Positions 44,431 through 54,638 of a stretch of DNA of 64,000 nt are shown here, piece after piece. The notes below the pieces were generated by a model. That model saw only the letters and a list, made by a program, of their open reading frames with translations. It did no database searches and was not told the origin of the DNA. How positions within the stretch are numbered: position 1 is the first letter of the stretch; each line of letters opens with the position of its first letter. Origin of the DNA: Desulfogranum japonicum DSM 18378 (GTDB taxonomy: Bacteria; Desulfobacterota; Desulfobulbia; Desulfobulbales; Desulfobulbaceae); contig NZ_AUCV01000017.1 of the NCBI RefSeq assembly GCF_000429945.1, positions 60,648-124,647 on the forward strand, read 5' to 3'. A program made the position numbers and the translations under genes.

Positions 44431-45948
44431 CTATGTAAGATGTTTTGCCTGCCTCTTACCCGGAGTTGCCGCAGTTTTTTTCTGTAATGAACCGTGGCGC
44501 ACAGTGGTGTTTTCCGCTATGACAGCAGGCAGGGAACGCCCTTTTATTTTAAGAATATCTGCTGCCATGGTGTTGGCCACTTCACTCTTTGGGAAACCGC
44601 ATTCCTCGCTGAGGTAGGTAAAAAGCAATTCAGCCATACGTTTGAGCGAGATCTGCCAGGTAGACAGTGTTGCCTGGTACAGCCATCTGGAAAAGCGGAG
44701 AAAGCCTCCATAAACATCTTGATCCGGCCATAGTAAGCGGACACTTTCATTAAAGTTACCGCTATTATACAGGAGATCCCAGAACCTGGCCATGCGTTTC
44801 AGATCCTGCATGGCAGTAAAATCAATCATATCGTTTGCCAGTATTTCATAAGGAGGATAGGGCAGGTATTTCATGCCGTGCCTGGCATCATGGCGATCAA
44901 GGGTGGTGCCGGAGAGTTTTTTCAATACCCCAAGCTGGATCTCCGCCCTGGTGAGACTGGCCAACCGATTCAGGTTGTGGCCAAAGCTTTCCGCGCTTTC
45001 ACCGGGCAACCCGATGATAAGGTCCACATGGAGATGGGCATGGGTTTCTGTCTCAAGAAAATGAAGGTTTGTCTGTATTTTTTCCATGTCCAGACGGCGG
45101 TGGATGGAAGCTGCAACGTCGGAATTCAAGGTCTGAATTCCAACTTCCAGTTGCAGGGTGCCTGGAGGAAATTGCCTGAGTTTTTTCCGTAAAGTGTTGG
45201 GGAAATGTTCTGGAACTACTTCAAAGTGGACAAGGTAGGGAGGTTCTTTTTCCAGAAAAAAGTCCAGAATCGGTTCGACCCGCTGAATGCTCAGGTTAAA
45301 GGTGCGGTCAATGAATTTGATATTACGGGCTCCCCGCTGCCAGAGCGTTTCCAATTCTGCCAGAAATTGGTCCAAGTCAAAATAGCGTACCCGTTTGTCC
45401 ATGGAGGATAGGCAGAACTCGCAGGAAAAGGGACAGCCCCTGGAAGCTTCAACATAGATAACTCGATGGGCAATATCCTGGTCAGTATAAAAGGCATACG
45501 GCATTTTCAGGGTATCCAGCGCGGGTGGTTCAGCCATAAGAACTCTGGGAAAATTGTTTTCACCCGCAAGCTGTGCTGCGCATAATTCGAAAAAAGCCTG
45601 CTCCCCTTCTCCGCAGACAATGTGATCAGCCAGGGAAAAATCCAATCTGTGAGGAAAATGGCTGACCTCGGGGCCACCAAGGACGAGCAGCACCTCTGGA
45701 GCAATGGCCTTGAGGATTCTGACCAGTTGCTCACATTCCCGTCCATTCCAGATATAAACACCCAGGCCGATTATGGCAGGGTTTTGCGCCAGTATTTTTT
45801 CGGCAATATCTGTGAGTTGATCGGAAACGGTGAATTCCTGGATAACGGTTTGATCCTGCAGTTGCTGGAGGTTTGCGTAGAGATAGCGTAAGCCGATATC
45901 AGCATGGATATAACGGGCATTCAGAGTGGTGAGAACAATAGCTGGCAT
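44431..45948 (-). CDS. B12-binding radical SAM protein with DUF4080
   Basis: 505 residues from ATG 45948 (MPAIVLTTLNARYIHADIGL). Cobalamin-binding domain about 1-150 with IGLGVYIWNGRECEQLV; radical SAM domain with CPFSCEFC at about 180; C-terminal DUF4080-like helices. Relatives are methyltransferases or isomerases of uncertain substrate. An upstream in-frame Met would overlap the aconitase end and has no ribosome site. It shares B12 use with the orphan riboswitch region but is not under it. Confidence 0.9.
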   Translation of the reverse strand: MPAIVLTTLNARYIHADIGLRYLYANLQQLQDQTVIQEFTVSDQLTDIAEKILAQNPAIIGLGVYIWNGRECEQLVRILKAIAPEVLLVLGGPEVSHFPHRLDFSLADHIVCGEGEQAFFELCAAQLAGENNFPRVLMAEPPALDTLKMPYAFYTDQDIAHRVIYVEASRGCPFSCEFCLSSMDKRVRYFDLDQFLAELETLWQRGARNIKFIDRTFNLSIQRVEPILDFFLEKEPPYLVHFEVVPEHFPNTLRKKLRQFPPGTLQLEVGIQTLNSDVAASIHRRLDMEKIQTNLHFLETETHAHLHVDLIIGLPGESAESFGHNLNRLASLTRAEIQLGVLKKLSGTTLDRHDARHGMKYLPYPPYEILANDMIDFTAMQDLKRMARFWDLLYNSGNFNESVRLLWPDQDVYGGFLRFSRWLYQATLSTWQISLKRMAELLFTYLSEECGFPKSEVANTMAADILKIKGRSLPAVIAENTTVRHGSLQKKTAATPGKRQAKHLT

Positions 45949-46003
45949 GGGGGAGTTGACTCTCTGCTCCCGGAAGATATCTTTCCGGGAGCAGGGGTGA
46001 TTA

Positions 46004-48745
46004 TTAGTGTTTGCTGAGAATCTGGCGCAATACCTTCTGCAGAATACCGCCATGGCGATAGTAGTCTATCTCCATGTCATTATCCAGGCGGACTGTGGCA
46101 GGAAATTCAAAGGTCGACCCATCAGCTTTATTTACCAGGACATCAACTGTACAACATGGGGTGATCTCCTGGTTTAAGCCAATGATAGAGATCGTCTCTG
46201 AGCCGGTAATACCCAGGGATTCGGCAGAGCTTTCTTCTGCAAACTGTAATGGCAGGACGCCCATGCCGATCAGATTGGAACGGTGAATACGTTCAAAAGA
46301 AACAGCAATGACAGCCTGTACACCGAGCAATTTGGTGCCTTTTGCAGCCCAGTCCCTGGAACTGCCTGTGCCATAATCTTTACCGGCAAGAACCACCAGG
46401 GGAACGTTTTTTTGCTTGTATGCCATGGCAGCATCGTAGATGGACATTTCCTGGTCTTCAGGCATCAGCCTGGTATACCCGCCAATACCTTCGACCATGG
46501 TATTGTTGATACGGATATTACCAAAGGTACCGCGCATCATGACTTCATGGTTGCCGCGTCTGGAGCCGAAGGAGTTAAAATCCTCAGGCTTGACACCTTG
46601 GTCCTGTAGGTATCTACCAGCAGGACTGTCCGGGCCGATGGCACCAGCAGGAGAAATATGATCCGTGGTGATGGTGTCTCCAAAAAGAGCGAGGATGCGC
46701 GCATTGTCGATATCGCTTATGGGTTCTGGTTCCACAGGCAGGTCAACAAAAAATGAGGGCTCACGGATATAGGAAGATTCAGGGTCCCATGGAAACAGGC
46801 TGGAATCACCGCCATGGAGATTTTGCCAGTTTTCATCGCCGTCAAATACCGAAGCATAGCTGTTGATGAAAAGATCTGGTGTTACTGCGCTGCTCACCAC
46901 GTCATCAATTTCTTCGCGGGTGGGCCAGATGTCTTTCAGGTACACCGGATTGCCATCCTTGTCTTTGCCCAAAGGATCAGCATCCATGTTGATGTTGATA
47001 GATCCAACCAGGGCATAGGCGATTACAAGTAGAGGCGAGGCCAGATAGTTGGCCTGGATGAGGGGGTGGATGCGGGCCTCAAAATTGCGGTTACCACTGA
47101 GAACTGAGGCGGTTATCAGGTTTTTCTCATTGATGGTCTTGGCCACCTGGTCATCCAGTGGCCCGCTGTTGCCTATGCAAGTGGTACAGCCATAGCCGAC
47201 TACATTGAAACCAAGAGCTTCCATGTCTGTGAGGAGTCCGCTTTTTTCCAGGTATTGGGTAACAACCCGTGAACCTGGTGCCATACTGGTTTTTACCCAA
47301 GGCTTGGTTTTCAGACCCAGTGCGGCTGCTTTGCGTGCCAGCAGACCTGCACCAATCATGACATCCGGGTTGGACGTATTGGTGCAGCTGGTAATTGCCG
47401 CAATGACCACCGCGCCATCTGTGAGGCAATCTTTGTCTCCAAGTTTGAGCGAGCACTCCACAGGCTTGGTGCCACAGGTAGGACAGCCGTCCATATTACC
47501 GGCATCAATGGATTCCTCTTTTTCAGAAAGTTGACCGGAAAACTGTTTGTTGAAATCCGGTGAAACCTCTGAAAGCAGTAGCAGCTCCTGCGGTCTTCTT
47601 GGACCGGAAAGGGCAGGTTTGACCGTGGCAAGATCGATTTCATAGGTTGTCGAGTATTCCGGCTCAGGTGCGTCCGGGGTATAGAACATGCCGGCTGCCT
47701 TGAAATAATCTTCCACCAGCTGAACCAGCTGCGGATCGCGTCCACTGTTCTGCAGAAAACGAACAGTGACTTCATCAACAGGGAAAAAACCCATGGTAGC
47801 GCCGTATTCCGGGGCCATGTTGGCAATGGTGGCTCGATCAGGGAGACTCAGGGTCTGAAGTGCTGGGCCGAAATATTCCACAAATCTGCCGACAACTCCT
47901 TTTTCTCGTAGAAAACGGGTAATGGTCAGCACCAGGTCTGTGGCGGTTGTTCCGGCTGGCAAGGTACCACTCAGACGCATTCCAACAACATCCGGGATTT
48001 GCAGGGTATATGGTTGTGCCAGAAGCACGGCTTCTGCTTCGATACCGCCTACACCCCAGCCCATAACACCCAAGCCGTTAATCATGGTGGTGTGGGAGTC
48101 GGTACCCAGAACACTGTCTGGATAAACAATGTCCTGTCCGTCCAGGTTGCCGGTTTGAGCAACTGAGGCAAGATATTCCAGGTTGACCTGGTGGACGATG
48201 CCCGTTCCCGGAGGGACAACACGAAAGTTTTTGAACGCCTTTTGTCCCCAGTGGAGCATGACATAACGTTCCACATTACGCTCCATTTCTCTTTGTACGT
48301 TGAAAGCAACGGCTTCGTTATTGCCATAGCGATCTACCTGGATGGAATGGTCAATGACCAGATCAACGGGGATAAAGGGGTTCATGTCTGCCGGATCGCC
48401 TCCATTACGGGCAACAGCTGAACGGAGTGCGGCCAGATCAACCAGCGCAGGAACCCCGGTGAAGTCCTGAAGAACTACACGGCTGGGCATAAAAGGAATC
48501 CCGCGTTGCGGGGTGGCTTCAGGTCTCCAGGAGAGCAGGGCAAGCAGGTCATCCCGGTCCACCAGGCCCTGGTGGGAATAGCGCAGAAGATTTTCCAGCA
48601 GAACCCGGAGGGAGTAAGGAAATCTGGAGATGGGTCCAAACTCACTTTGATCCAGGGCAGAAAGTGCGAAATGGGTATATGTCTTTCCCTGGGATTCGAA
48701 CTGTTGCCGGGTATCAAATGAGGATAAATCAATCTGTTGGGCCAT
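46004..48745 (-). CDS. acnA: Aconitate hydratase A
   Basis: 913 residues, full length. Reversible isomerisation of citrate and isocitrate using a 4Fe-4S cluster. Cluster Cys are visible in AITSCTNTSNPDVMIGAG and GYGCTTCIGNSGPL. Other landmarks: VLGTDSHTTMINGLGVMGWG, FGDTITTDHISPAGAI and KDYGTGSSRDWAAKGTKLLG. It can pair with the citrate synthase at 1484. Two minor hydrophilic stretches only; soluble. The 56 bases to the next gene and the 5' region hold no clear operator. Confidence 0.96.
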   Translation of the reverse strand: MAQQIDLSSFDTRQQFESQGKTYTHFALSALDQSEFGPISRFPYSLRVLLENLLRYSHQGLVDRDDLLALLSWRPEATPQRGIPFMPSRVVLQDFTGVPALVDLAALRSAVARNGGDPADMNPFIPVDLVIDHSIQVDRYGNNEAVAFNVQREMERNVERYVMLHWGQKAFKNFRVVPPGTGIVHQVNLEYLASVAQTGNLDGQDIVYPDSVLGTDSHTTMINGLGVMGWGVGGIEAEAVLLAQPYTLQIPDVVGMRLSGTLPAGTTATDLVLTITRFLREKGVVGRFVEYFGPALQTLSLPDRATIANMAPEYGATMGFFPVDEVTVRFLQNSGRDPQLVQLVEDYFKAAGMFYTPDAPEPEYSTTYEIDLATVKPALSGPRRPQELLLLSEVSPDFNKQFSGQLSEKEESIDAGNMDGCPTCGTKPVECSLKLGDKDCLTDGAVVIAAITSCTNTSNPDVMIGAGLLARKAAALGLKTKPWVKTSMAPGSRVVTQYLEKSGLLTDMEALGFNVVGYGCTTCIGNSGPLDDQVAKTINEKNLITASVLSGNRNFEARIHPLIQANYLASPLLVIAYALVGSININMDADPLGKDKDGNPVYLKDIWPTREEIDDVVSSAVTPDLFINSYASVFDGDENWQNLHGGDSSLFPWDPESSYIREPSFFVDLPVEPEPISDIDNARILALFGDTITTDHISPAGAIGPDSPAGRYLQDQGVKPEDFNSFGSRRGNHEVMMRGTFGNIRINNTMVEGIGGYTRLMPEDQEMSIYDAAMAYKQKNVPLVVLAGKDYGTGSSRDWAAKGTKLLGVQAVIAVSFERIHRSNLIGMGVLPLQFAEESSAESLGITGSETISIIGLNQEITPCCTVDVLVNKADGSTFEFPATVRLDNDMEIDYYRHGGILQKVLRQILSKH

Positions 48746-49013
48746 GGATGTACCTCTTATGTGGTGTTCTCCGAAAGAGGGGATACGCAGATCCCCCAGG
48801 ATTGTTTTTACATTATTGGCTTTGGCTGAAACGACTGGTTAAGCTACGTATACATTATACGCGTGAGTACACCTAGTGTGTACTACAAACCTAAAGGAAT
48901 ATGAACGTTCACTTTAACAGGATGCTATTTTTTGTAACCAAAGCCAGGAACTAGAGTAAACATTCCGAAACTGATCACTGGGATATCTGCAGCCATATTT
49001 TCGTGTACATGAT
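48746..49013. other. Upstream region of aconitase
   Basis: About 270 bases with ACGTATACATTATACGCGT near 48845, a possible palindromic operator core. Otherwise nothing recognised. Confidence 0.35.
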
Positions 49014-49108
49014 AATTGTAAGTGATTTCTGGTACCCCTGGTTCGTACAAGCGTGATTGTTCGCGGGTAATCACGATCATGCAAATATAGGGTGCCTGTA
49101 ATCACTTA
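49014..49108. repeat. Dispersed repeat family C, related element 3
   Basis: Ends TTGTAAGTGATTTCTGGTACCCC and the inverted GGGTGCCTGTAATCACTTACAA, so a palindromic element of about 95 bases. The right end matches GTAACC.CTTACAAA of the family C copies. Confidence 0.55.
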
Positions 49109-49124
49109 CAACATTCCCTCAGGC

Positions 49125-50240
49125 TCAGTCTTCCTGGTTAAGAAAAGGGTAATCGGTGTAACCTCTATGATCACCGCCATAAAACGTTTCTCGATCATAT
49201 GGCGTTAACGCTACGTTCTGGGCAAATCGTTCAACCAGATCAGGATTTGAGATATAGTGACGGCCATAGGCTACCAGATCACACTCGTTGTTTTCCAGCC
49301 ATTGGATACCAGAGGCCCGGTCATGTCCACCAGCCGAAATGATGGCCTGGTTAAAATACGGTCTGAATTTTCCTGAAGTCAGGTCGGTATTTGGTTCCTC
49401 CAGATCTTCGTTTCCCATGACTCGAGGTTCAACAATGTGGAGGTAGCAGATATTCAGCTTGTTCAGCTCGGTGGCTAAAGTTGAAAATGTGCGAAGTCGG
49501 TTGGACTCTTCCATGCCGCCGAACATACCGCTTGGCGACATACGGTAGCCAACACGGTCTGCTCCCCAGACAGAAGCCACTGCTTTGGTAACTTCCAGAG
49601 GAAATCGCAGGCGGTTTTCCAGGGATCCTCCATACTGGTCATTTCGTATATTGCTGCCATCGCAGGTAAACTGCTCTAGAAGGTAGCCGTTGGCACCATG
49701 GATCTCAACACCGTCAAAGCCGGCTTCCAGTGCAAGCTGTGACCCTATCCGGAATTCTTCGACAATAGCCGGAATTTCAGCTGTCTCCAGGGCCCTTGGT
49801 AACGGGTGCTCTTTAACGCCTTCTGCGGTAACAGCAAAACTACCGGAAGAAAGGGCTGAAGGTGCGACAGGTTGGGCGTTGCCTGGAAGCAGATCAGGAT
49901 GGGATTGTCTACCCACATGCCACAACTGCAGAAAAATACGCCCGCCGGTGTCATGAACTGCCTGAGTTACCGGCAACCATCCTTTGGCCTGTTCTTTGGT
50001 ATGAATGCCCGGAGTCGCATAATACCCATATCCCATGGGGGAGACTGGGGTTGCTTCAGCAATGATCAAGCCCGCAGTCGCGCGCTGTCTGTAGTATTCT
50101 GCATTGAGTGGCTGAGGTACGTTGCCGGGCATGGAGGCTCTCATTCGGGTGAGCGGCGCCATGACAACGCGGTTGGGCAGGGTAAGAGGACCAAGTTGAA
50201 AAGAGGTGAGTAGCGGATTATTGTTCTGTGTGTGTGCCAT
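49125..50240 (-). CDS. Old-yellow-enzyme family alkene reductase (NemA-like)
   Basis: 371 residues of TIM-barrel FMN protein: LPNRVVMAPLTRMRA, QLWHVGRQSHPDLLPG, GVEIHGANGYLLEQF and the late QYGGSLENRLRF. Reduces activated double bonds, nitro esters or N-ethylmaleimide with NAD(P)H. The active-site pair His-Gly-Ala-Asn is present. It stands alone, close to a repeat on one side and a Deg protease on the other. Confidence 0.93.
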   Translation of the reverse strand: MAHTQNNNPLLTSFQLGPLTLPNRVVMAPLTRMRASMPGNVPQPLNAEYYRQRATAGLIIAEATPVSPMGYGYYATPGIHTKEQAKGWLPVTQAVHDTGGRIFLQLWHVGRQSHPDLLPGNAQPVAPSALSSGSFAVTAEGVKEHPLPRALETAEIPAIVEEFRIGSQLALEAGFDGVEIHGANGYLLEQFTCDGSNIRNDQYGGSLENRLRFPLEVTKAVASVWGADRVGYRMSPSGMFGGMEESNRLRTFSTLATELNKLNICYLHIVEPRVMGNEDLEEPNTDLTSGKFRPYFNQAIISAGGHDRASGIQWLENNECDLVAYGRHYISNPDLVERFAQNVALTPYDRETFYGGDHRGYTDYPFLNQED

Positions 50241-50362
50241 AAAACCTCCTGAAGAGAGACGATATTCCGTGGGAATCGTTGAGTTATGTCGGCGTATGCC
50301 ATGGTTTTCAGGGGTGCATGCTCTTATGCAAAGTCATGTACAATGTGAACCGGTATTTTCTC

Positions 50363-50422
50363 GTATGTACCCGGAAACTGGTTGTTTGCGAACATCTTTC
50401 TGGTAAGCTTCCGGGCACATAC
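50363..50422. repeat. 60-base palindromic element
   Basis: GTATGTACCCGGAA at the left and TTCCGGGCACATAC at the right form a near-perfect inverted repeat around 32 bases, between the OYE and Deg protease genes. Possibly a REP-like element. Confidence 0.55.
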
Positions 50423-50475
50423 AAGCCAACCTCGTTCAGGAAGTTGCCTTGTGATGCTAGTTGGCAAAAGCAATA

Positions 50476-50509
50476 ACACCGGTGCAGATAAGGCAGCACC
50501 GGTGTTTTT
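50476..50509. terminator. Terminator between OYE and Deg protease
   Basis: Perfect 10-bp stem ACACCGGTGC / GCACCGGTGT with an 11-base loop and TTTTT after it on the + strand. On the minus strand it follows the Deg protease stop by about 22 bases, with a weaker tail. Confidence 0.75.
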
Positions 50510-50531
50510 CATTAACAAAATATACCGCAGC

Positions 50532-52001
50532 TTATTCGGACCGCAGAACCACGTAATGGCTGTATTCACCCGCACGTACCCGGAACAGAACCTGGTTTTT
50601 GTTGCGGGATGCATCCAATGCTGCTTTCAGTTCATCCATACTGTGAACGCGTTTTTTGTTTACCTCTTCAATGAGTTGGCCGGACTGCAGTCCAACCCGA
50701 GCTGCTGCACTATCTGGGTCAACATCGGCAATAAGTACACCCTGGCCTTCTTCGTAACCGAACTCTTTGGCTACTTCCGGGGTAAGGTCCTGAAGGCTTA
50801 AGCCAAAGGTTTTATAAGCGTCTTCTTTTGCAGGAGAGCTGCTTATCTTGGCCATGTCAGAGGGTTGTTCCCCTATGGTGACTGTTATGTCTTTGTTTTT
50901 ACCATCCCGGATGAGGCCAAAGGTAACGTCGGTCTCTGGAGCGGTCATGGCCACTTTGTTTCGCAGATCTGCCACATTGTGCAGTGGTGCACCATTGAGA
51001 GAAACAATGACATCTCCCTGCTTCAAACCTGCCTTTTGAGCTGGGGAGCCGTCGGTGACCTCTGAAACCAATACACCTTTTGTGTTATCCAGATCAAAAG
51101 ATTTGGCCAGGTCTTCATTCATATCCTGAATCATGACACCCAACCAGCCTCGAACTACCTTGCCTGAGGATATCAGCTGTTCTTTAATGGATTTTGCCAT
51201 ATTGATAGGAATGGCGAATCCGATTCCCATGTAACCGCCACTTCGGGAAAAAATCGCTGTGTTTATACCCACGACCTCACCGCGGATATTAAGAAGAGGC
51301 CCACCGGAGTTGCCTGGGTTGATGGCTGCATCGGTCTGGATAAAGTTTTCATAGTCAGCAATGCCAACCCTGTTCCGGCCTTTGGCACTGACAACGCCAA
51401 CAGTAACAGACTGGCTAAGCTCAAAAGGGCTGCCTATGGCAATCACCCACTCTCCAACCTGTAGTTTCTCAGAATCTCCAAGAGGGAGAACAGGTAAGTC
51501 CTTGGCATCGATTTTTATCAATGCAACATCAGATTGAGGATCGGTACCTATGACTTTAGCTGGAAATTCCCGTTCATCATCCAGGCGGACAGTTATTTTA
51601 TCTGTGTCTGAGACAACATGGTTGTTGGTAAGTATATAGCCATCAGAGGCAATGATAAAGCCGGATCCGGCACCTTTTTGATGATACTGACGTGGCTGTT
51701 GCTTGTTGTGCGGTTGTTGACGGAACTGAGGGCCGAAAAAACGTTCAAATAAAGGATCGTTAAAAAAATCAAGAGGATTGGTTTGTTGACCTGCTACTGA
51801 TTTTTCAACGCCAATGTAGACCACTGCCGGTGACGCCTTTTTAACAACGGAGGTGAAAGCCTTGGCGGAGCGGTCGAGGAGGGCGATATCAGCATCGTCC
51901 TGTGCAACAGCTGATAGACTGCTTCCAATGAGCAGTGTGAGACATACAAGGATGGACGTCCAGATGTTTCTCCTTCTCAGTGCTGGTTGTTGTTGGTTCA
52001 T
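50532..52001 (-). CDS. degP: Periplasmic serine protease of the Deg/HtrA family
   Basis: 489 residues from ATG 52001 (MNQQQPALRRRN); a longer start is in a region without a ribosome site. Signal peptide about 10-40 (LTLLIGSSLSAVAQ). Trypsin-like domain with catalytic His in TNNHVVSD, Asp in PQSDVALIK and Ser in INPGNSGGPLLN. Two PDZ domains follow (KGVLVSEVTDGSPAQKAGL and QGVLIADVDPDSAAARVGL). Protein quality control in the periplasm. DegQ or DegS-like assignment is also possible; two PDZ domains favour DegP/DegQ. Confidence 0.94.
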   Translation of the reverse strand: MNQQQPALRRRNIWTSILVCLTLLIGSSLSAVAQDDADIALLDRSAKAFTSVVKKASPAVVYIGVEKSVAGQQTNPLDFFNDPLFERFFGPQFRQQPHNKQQPRQYHQKGAGSGFIIASDGYILTNNHVVSDTDKITVRLDDEREFPAKVIGTDPQSDVALIKIDAKDLPVLPLGDSEKLQVGEWVIAIGSPFELSQSVTVGVVSAKGRNRVGIADYENFIQTDAAINPGNSGGPLLNIRGEVVGINTAIFSRSGGYMGIGFAIPINMAKSIKEQLISSGKVVRGWLGVMIQDMNEDLAKSFDLDNTKGVLVSEVTDGSPAQKAGLKQGDVIVSLNGAPLHNVADLRNKVAMTAPETDVTFGLIRDGKNKDITVTIGEQPSDMAKISSSPAKEDAYKTFGLSLQDLTPEVAKEFGYEEGQGVLIADVDPDSAAARVGLQSGQLIEEVNKKRVHSMDELKAALDASRNKNQVLFRVRAGEYSHYVVLRSE

Positions 52002-52202
52002 GAGATAGTTCTCCAATAGATACGTTGTGATTTCCTTATTGTGGTTTGATAAGTATATGCAAACCACATACTTGTCCGGTGCAACAGGCGAACAAAAGCA
52101 AATACTGCTCATATAATTATACCGCTCCAGGGGTTCGTCAAGGTGCGTCGTCTGAACAGGGATGGCCTGGCAAGCCATAGCCATCCTTGCACGGTAGCTA
52201 AG

Positions 52203-52290
52203 AGCTGAGGAAAAAATACATTTTCCAATCTTGTTGGTCTCTCAGTTCATCCTGAACAATTTTTGGCTAGTGTCTGTCCTGAAATGAGGA
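52203..52290. repeat. Dispersed repeat family B, copy 1
   Basis: GAGGAAAAAATACATTTTCC, then AATCTTGTTGGTCTCTCAGT and a CCTGAACAATTTTTGGCTAG end. The first 45 bases resemble family A and the copy at 53520-53606. Confidence 0.5.
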
Positions 52291-52845
52291 TTTTTGCTTA
52301 AAGTTTAGGTAAGCGAGGAACGAGACTCCGAAAAGACCATTGATGGACAGGCAATGGCTAATTGTTCTTTTCTGCGCCCTCATGACATGCTCAGAGCAAG
52401 TGACCTGGGGGAGTTACCTCGGTAGGCAGATGAACGATCACAATAAACACGATTCTCCCGTGATTCTTCCTTCTTCAATATCAACGAAAGCTTTGGATGA
52501 TCGAGAGTGTCATATCCAAAATCAACAGGATAATGTTGCAGCCAGGTGCAGCATCTTTCCAACGCGCTTATTTCTTCATTGTGGCGCAAATGGAATTCGG
52601 CAACTCCTGTTTTGGGCATTGTACAAGTTTGACAACAGCTTAATTATTCAGTATTTTTTAAGGTTCTTTGCTATGAAAGCAGAGTGCTCAAAGAGCCTGT
52701 CATTTGCCTCCTGTCATGCATGCTTTTTGGAATGCCAAGAGGTGTTGCATTATTATACATTGTTATGTGTTTGCTTGAAAGAGTCAGGAAAATGCGGGGT
52801 AGTATTGAAGCCGGTATAAAGATATATCAGAGATATAAGAGCGTT
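52291..52845. other. Gap of about 550 bases, no convincing gene
   Basis: A 159-codon frame (52340-52819) covers most of it but has odd composition, no ribosome site and no family likeness. Possibly a decayed element next to the family B repeat. Confidence 0.45.
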
Positions 52846-53442
52846 ATGAAATATTTTACCTTTTTGGTTGTGTGCGCAGTACTTGTCGCAAATGTTTATG
52901 TGAAACAAGCAGCAGGTGCTGGCCAGGAGCCGTATTTTGATGAGGCTTATAATATACGCAAGGTTAAACCTTATGATAATGATAGGCTGGCGTATTACAT
53001 AGAAATACCAAAAATATGGACTGCTGATAGGGTTTCATCCAAGAGCAAAGAGCTCGCAGCAGAACTCAAACCACTTGGATTGTATAATCATGTCGGTAAG
53101 GTACCTAACACCCTCTCTCAAATCCAGGTGGTTGCGGCAGCCCTTGAATCAGATGTAACGCCCTTGAAATTCATTCAGTTTTATCTCAGGCAGGTTTCAA
53201 AAGTTAACAAGATACATATCCATTCAATCACGCCAATAGATGACTATCGTGCCAAGGCTTCCCTGAATTGGGAGGTACAGGATACCCCTTTTAACGGTGA
53301 GGTGTTCATAACTATCAGCAACGATCGCAACCGTGTTTTTATTGTTCAAGGGATGAGCAATGAAAAAAGTATGGAAGAATGGAGCTTGCAATGCGATTAT
53401 ATCTTTCGTTCGTTTCAAATCATCAATAACGCAGCCGTTTGA
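52846..53442 (+). CDS. Secreted protein of unknown function
   Basis: 198 residues from the ATG giving MKYFTFLVVCAVLVANVY, a signal peptide. The mature part has PYDNDRLAYYIEIPKIW, LYNHVGKVPNTLSQIQVVA and VFITISNDRNRVFIVQGMSN. No recognised family. The longer upstream frame adds a non-homologous N-terminus. The adjacent family B repeat at 53520 may be a terminator-like element. Confidence 0.7.
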   Translation: MKYFTFLVVCAVLVANVYVKQAAGAGQEPYFDEAYNIRKVKPYDNDRLAYYIEIPKIWTADRVSSKSKELAAELKPLGLYNHVGKVPNTLSQIQVVAAALESDVTPLKFIQFYLRQVSKVNKIHIHSITPIDDYRAKASLNWEVQDTPFNGEVFITISNDRNRVFIVQGMSNEKSMEEWSLQCDYIFRSFQIINNAAV

Positions 53443-53519
53443 AACGTGGTAAAAATTGCCGCAATGATACTCTATTTTGAAACCTGCCATGACGGTGCTT
53501 TATAGATACTGCCAAACAA

Positions 53520-53606
53520 GGGCCGCGGGAAAAATCATTTTCCAATCCTGTTGATTTTTTAACTCATCCTGCGCGATTTTGGGCTAATGAGTATTTCCCG
53601 CGGTCC
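53520..53606. repeat. Dispersed repeat family B, copy 2
   Basis: Inverted ends GGCCGCGGGAAA / TTTCCCGCGGTCC around ATTTTCCAATCCTGTTGATT and CTCATCCTGCGCGATTTT. It lies between convergent genes. Confidence 0.6.
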
Positions 53607-53648
53607 TGAGACTCTGGACCTGTGAACAGGACCGGTTCTCCAAGATTA

Positions 53649-54638
53649 TTAGAATTTATAGCTTAACATGGCACCTGCTGTGATTGATTCAGTGTCAAAA
53701 AAATCAATATTACTATCCCCTTTGCTCAAGCTCACCAGGATGGTGGCTGCCCAGTCTTTGAAGTCAAATGGGGCCATATAGGTGGTTGCCAGCTCGAAGC
53801 CGTATTCGTTGTTTTCTCTGGTTTCATTGAAGATCGGATGGACCTCGTCATATTCGCTGTAGCTGTAATGAACTCTTGGAGTAATCATGACACGACCTGT
53901 CAGGTACCTGGCTTCCAGATCGAACTTGTACTTACTAAATGAGTTTGCGTCGCCATCGTACTCACCTTTTCGCAGGCTGATCCGAGGGCGTATCTCAAGG
54001 TGCTGGGTAACCTGGATGGAGTAGTTGGCGTTGATGGCGTAGACTTCTCCGTCTCGCGCGAGGCTTGGCATGATTTCCCCTATAAGGTCATCGTCTACAT
54101 TATCCTGCATGTAAACCATGTTGACTCGCAGGCCGGTGCCTGCGATGCGGTTGAATCCCATCTTTATACCGTATTTGGGGCTTGCGGTTTCCTCCCGACT
54201 GACTTCAGTAAGATAAGGGTTTTCCCAGGCTTCTTCGAAAGGGGAGACGAACAGACTGGTATCCAGAACACCGCCGGGAATGGACTGGGAGAAGCCGAAA
54301 TTGAGGGCCATGCTACCTGCTTCGTCTATGGGGGCATCAGCATTGAAATAGAGCTTGGTTCCTTCTGTTGCGCCGATTGTCCAGGTGGCCTGGGGCAACA
54401 GTACCAGTATCACTGTGGTTTCCTTGTCTGCAGCATTATCGAGAGAATCAATCCTGCTTTCAGAGCTGTTGGGGTTGAGGTTGTTGGCACTGTTGATGAA
54501 GATGGTACCCATGTTTATGGAACCGGTGAAAGAATTAGTTTCTTCTGCAACTGCGTAACTTGTGAGGGCAAGAAAGCCGCAGCTGAGCGCAAGGATAAGG
54601 TCTCTTTTTCTCATGATACATTTCATAGGTTTTGTCAT
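53649..54638 (-). CDS. Outer-membrane beta-barrel protein, DUF2860-like
   Basis: 329 residues. Signal peptide with MRKRDLILALSCGFLALTSY. Repeated beta strands with alternating residues and a C-terminal ending SITAGAMLSYKF, where the final aromatic residue marks an outer-membrane barrel. It starts by overlapping the TetR stop (TAATG), so the TetR protein probably controls it. Function unknown. Confidence 0.75.
   Translation of the reverse strand: MTKPMKCIMRKRDLILALSCGFLALTSYAVAEETNSFTGSINMGTIFINSANNLNPNSSESRIDSLDNAADKETTVILVLLPQATWTIGATEGTKLYFNADAPIDEAGSMALNFGFSQSIPGGVLDTSLFVSPFEEAWENPYLTEVSREETASPKYGIKMGFNRIAGTGLRVNMVYMQDNVDDDLIGEIMPSLARDGEVYAINANYSIQVTQHLEIRPRISLRKGEYDGDANSFSKYKFDLEARYLTGRVMITPRVHYSYSEYDEVHPIFNETRENNEYGFELATTYMAPFDFKDWAATILVSLSKGDSNIDFFDTESITAGAMLSYKF

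Noticed and set aside
52340..52819. 159-codon frame with a hydrophobic start
   Set aside because: No ribosome site, no family and odd composition; the next frame has a better signal peptide and start at 52846.
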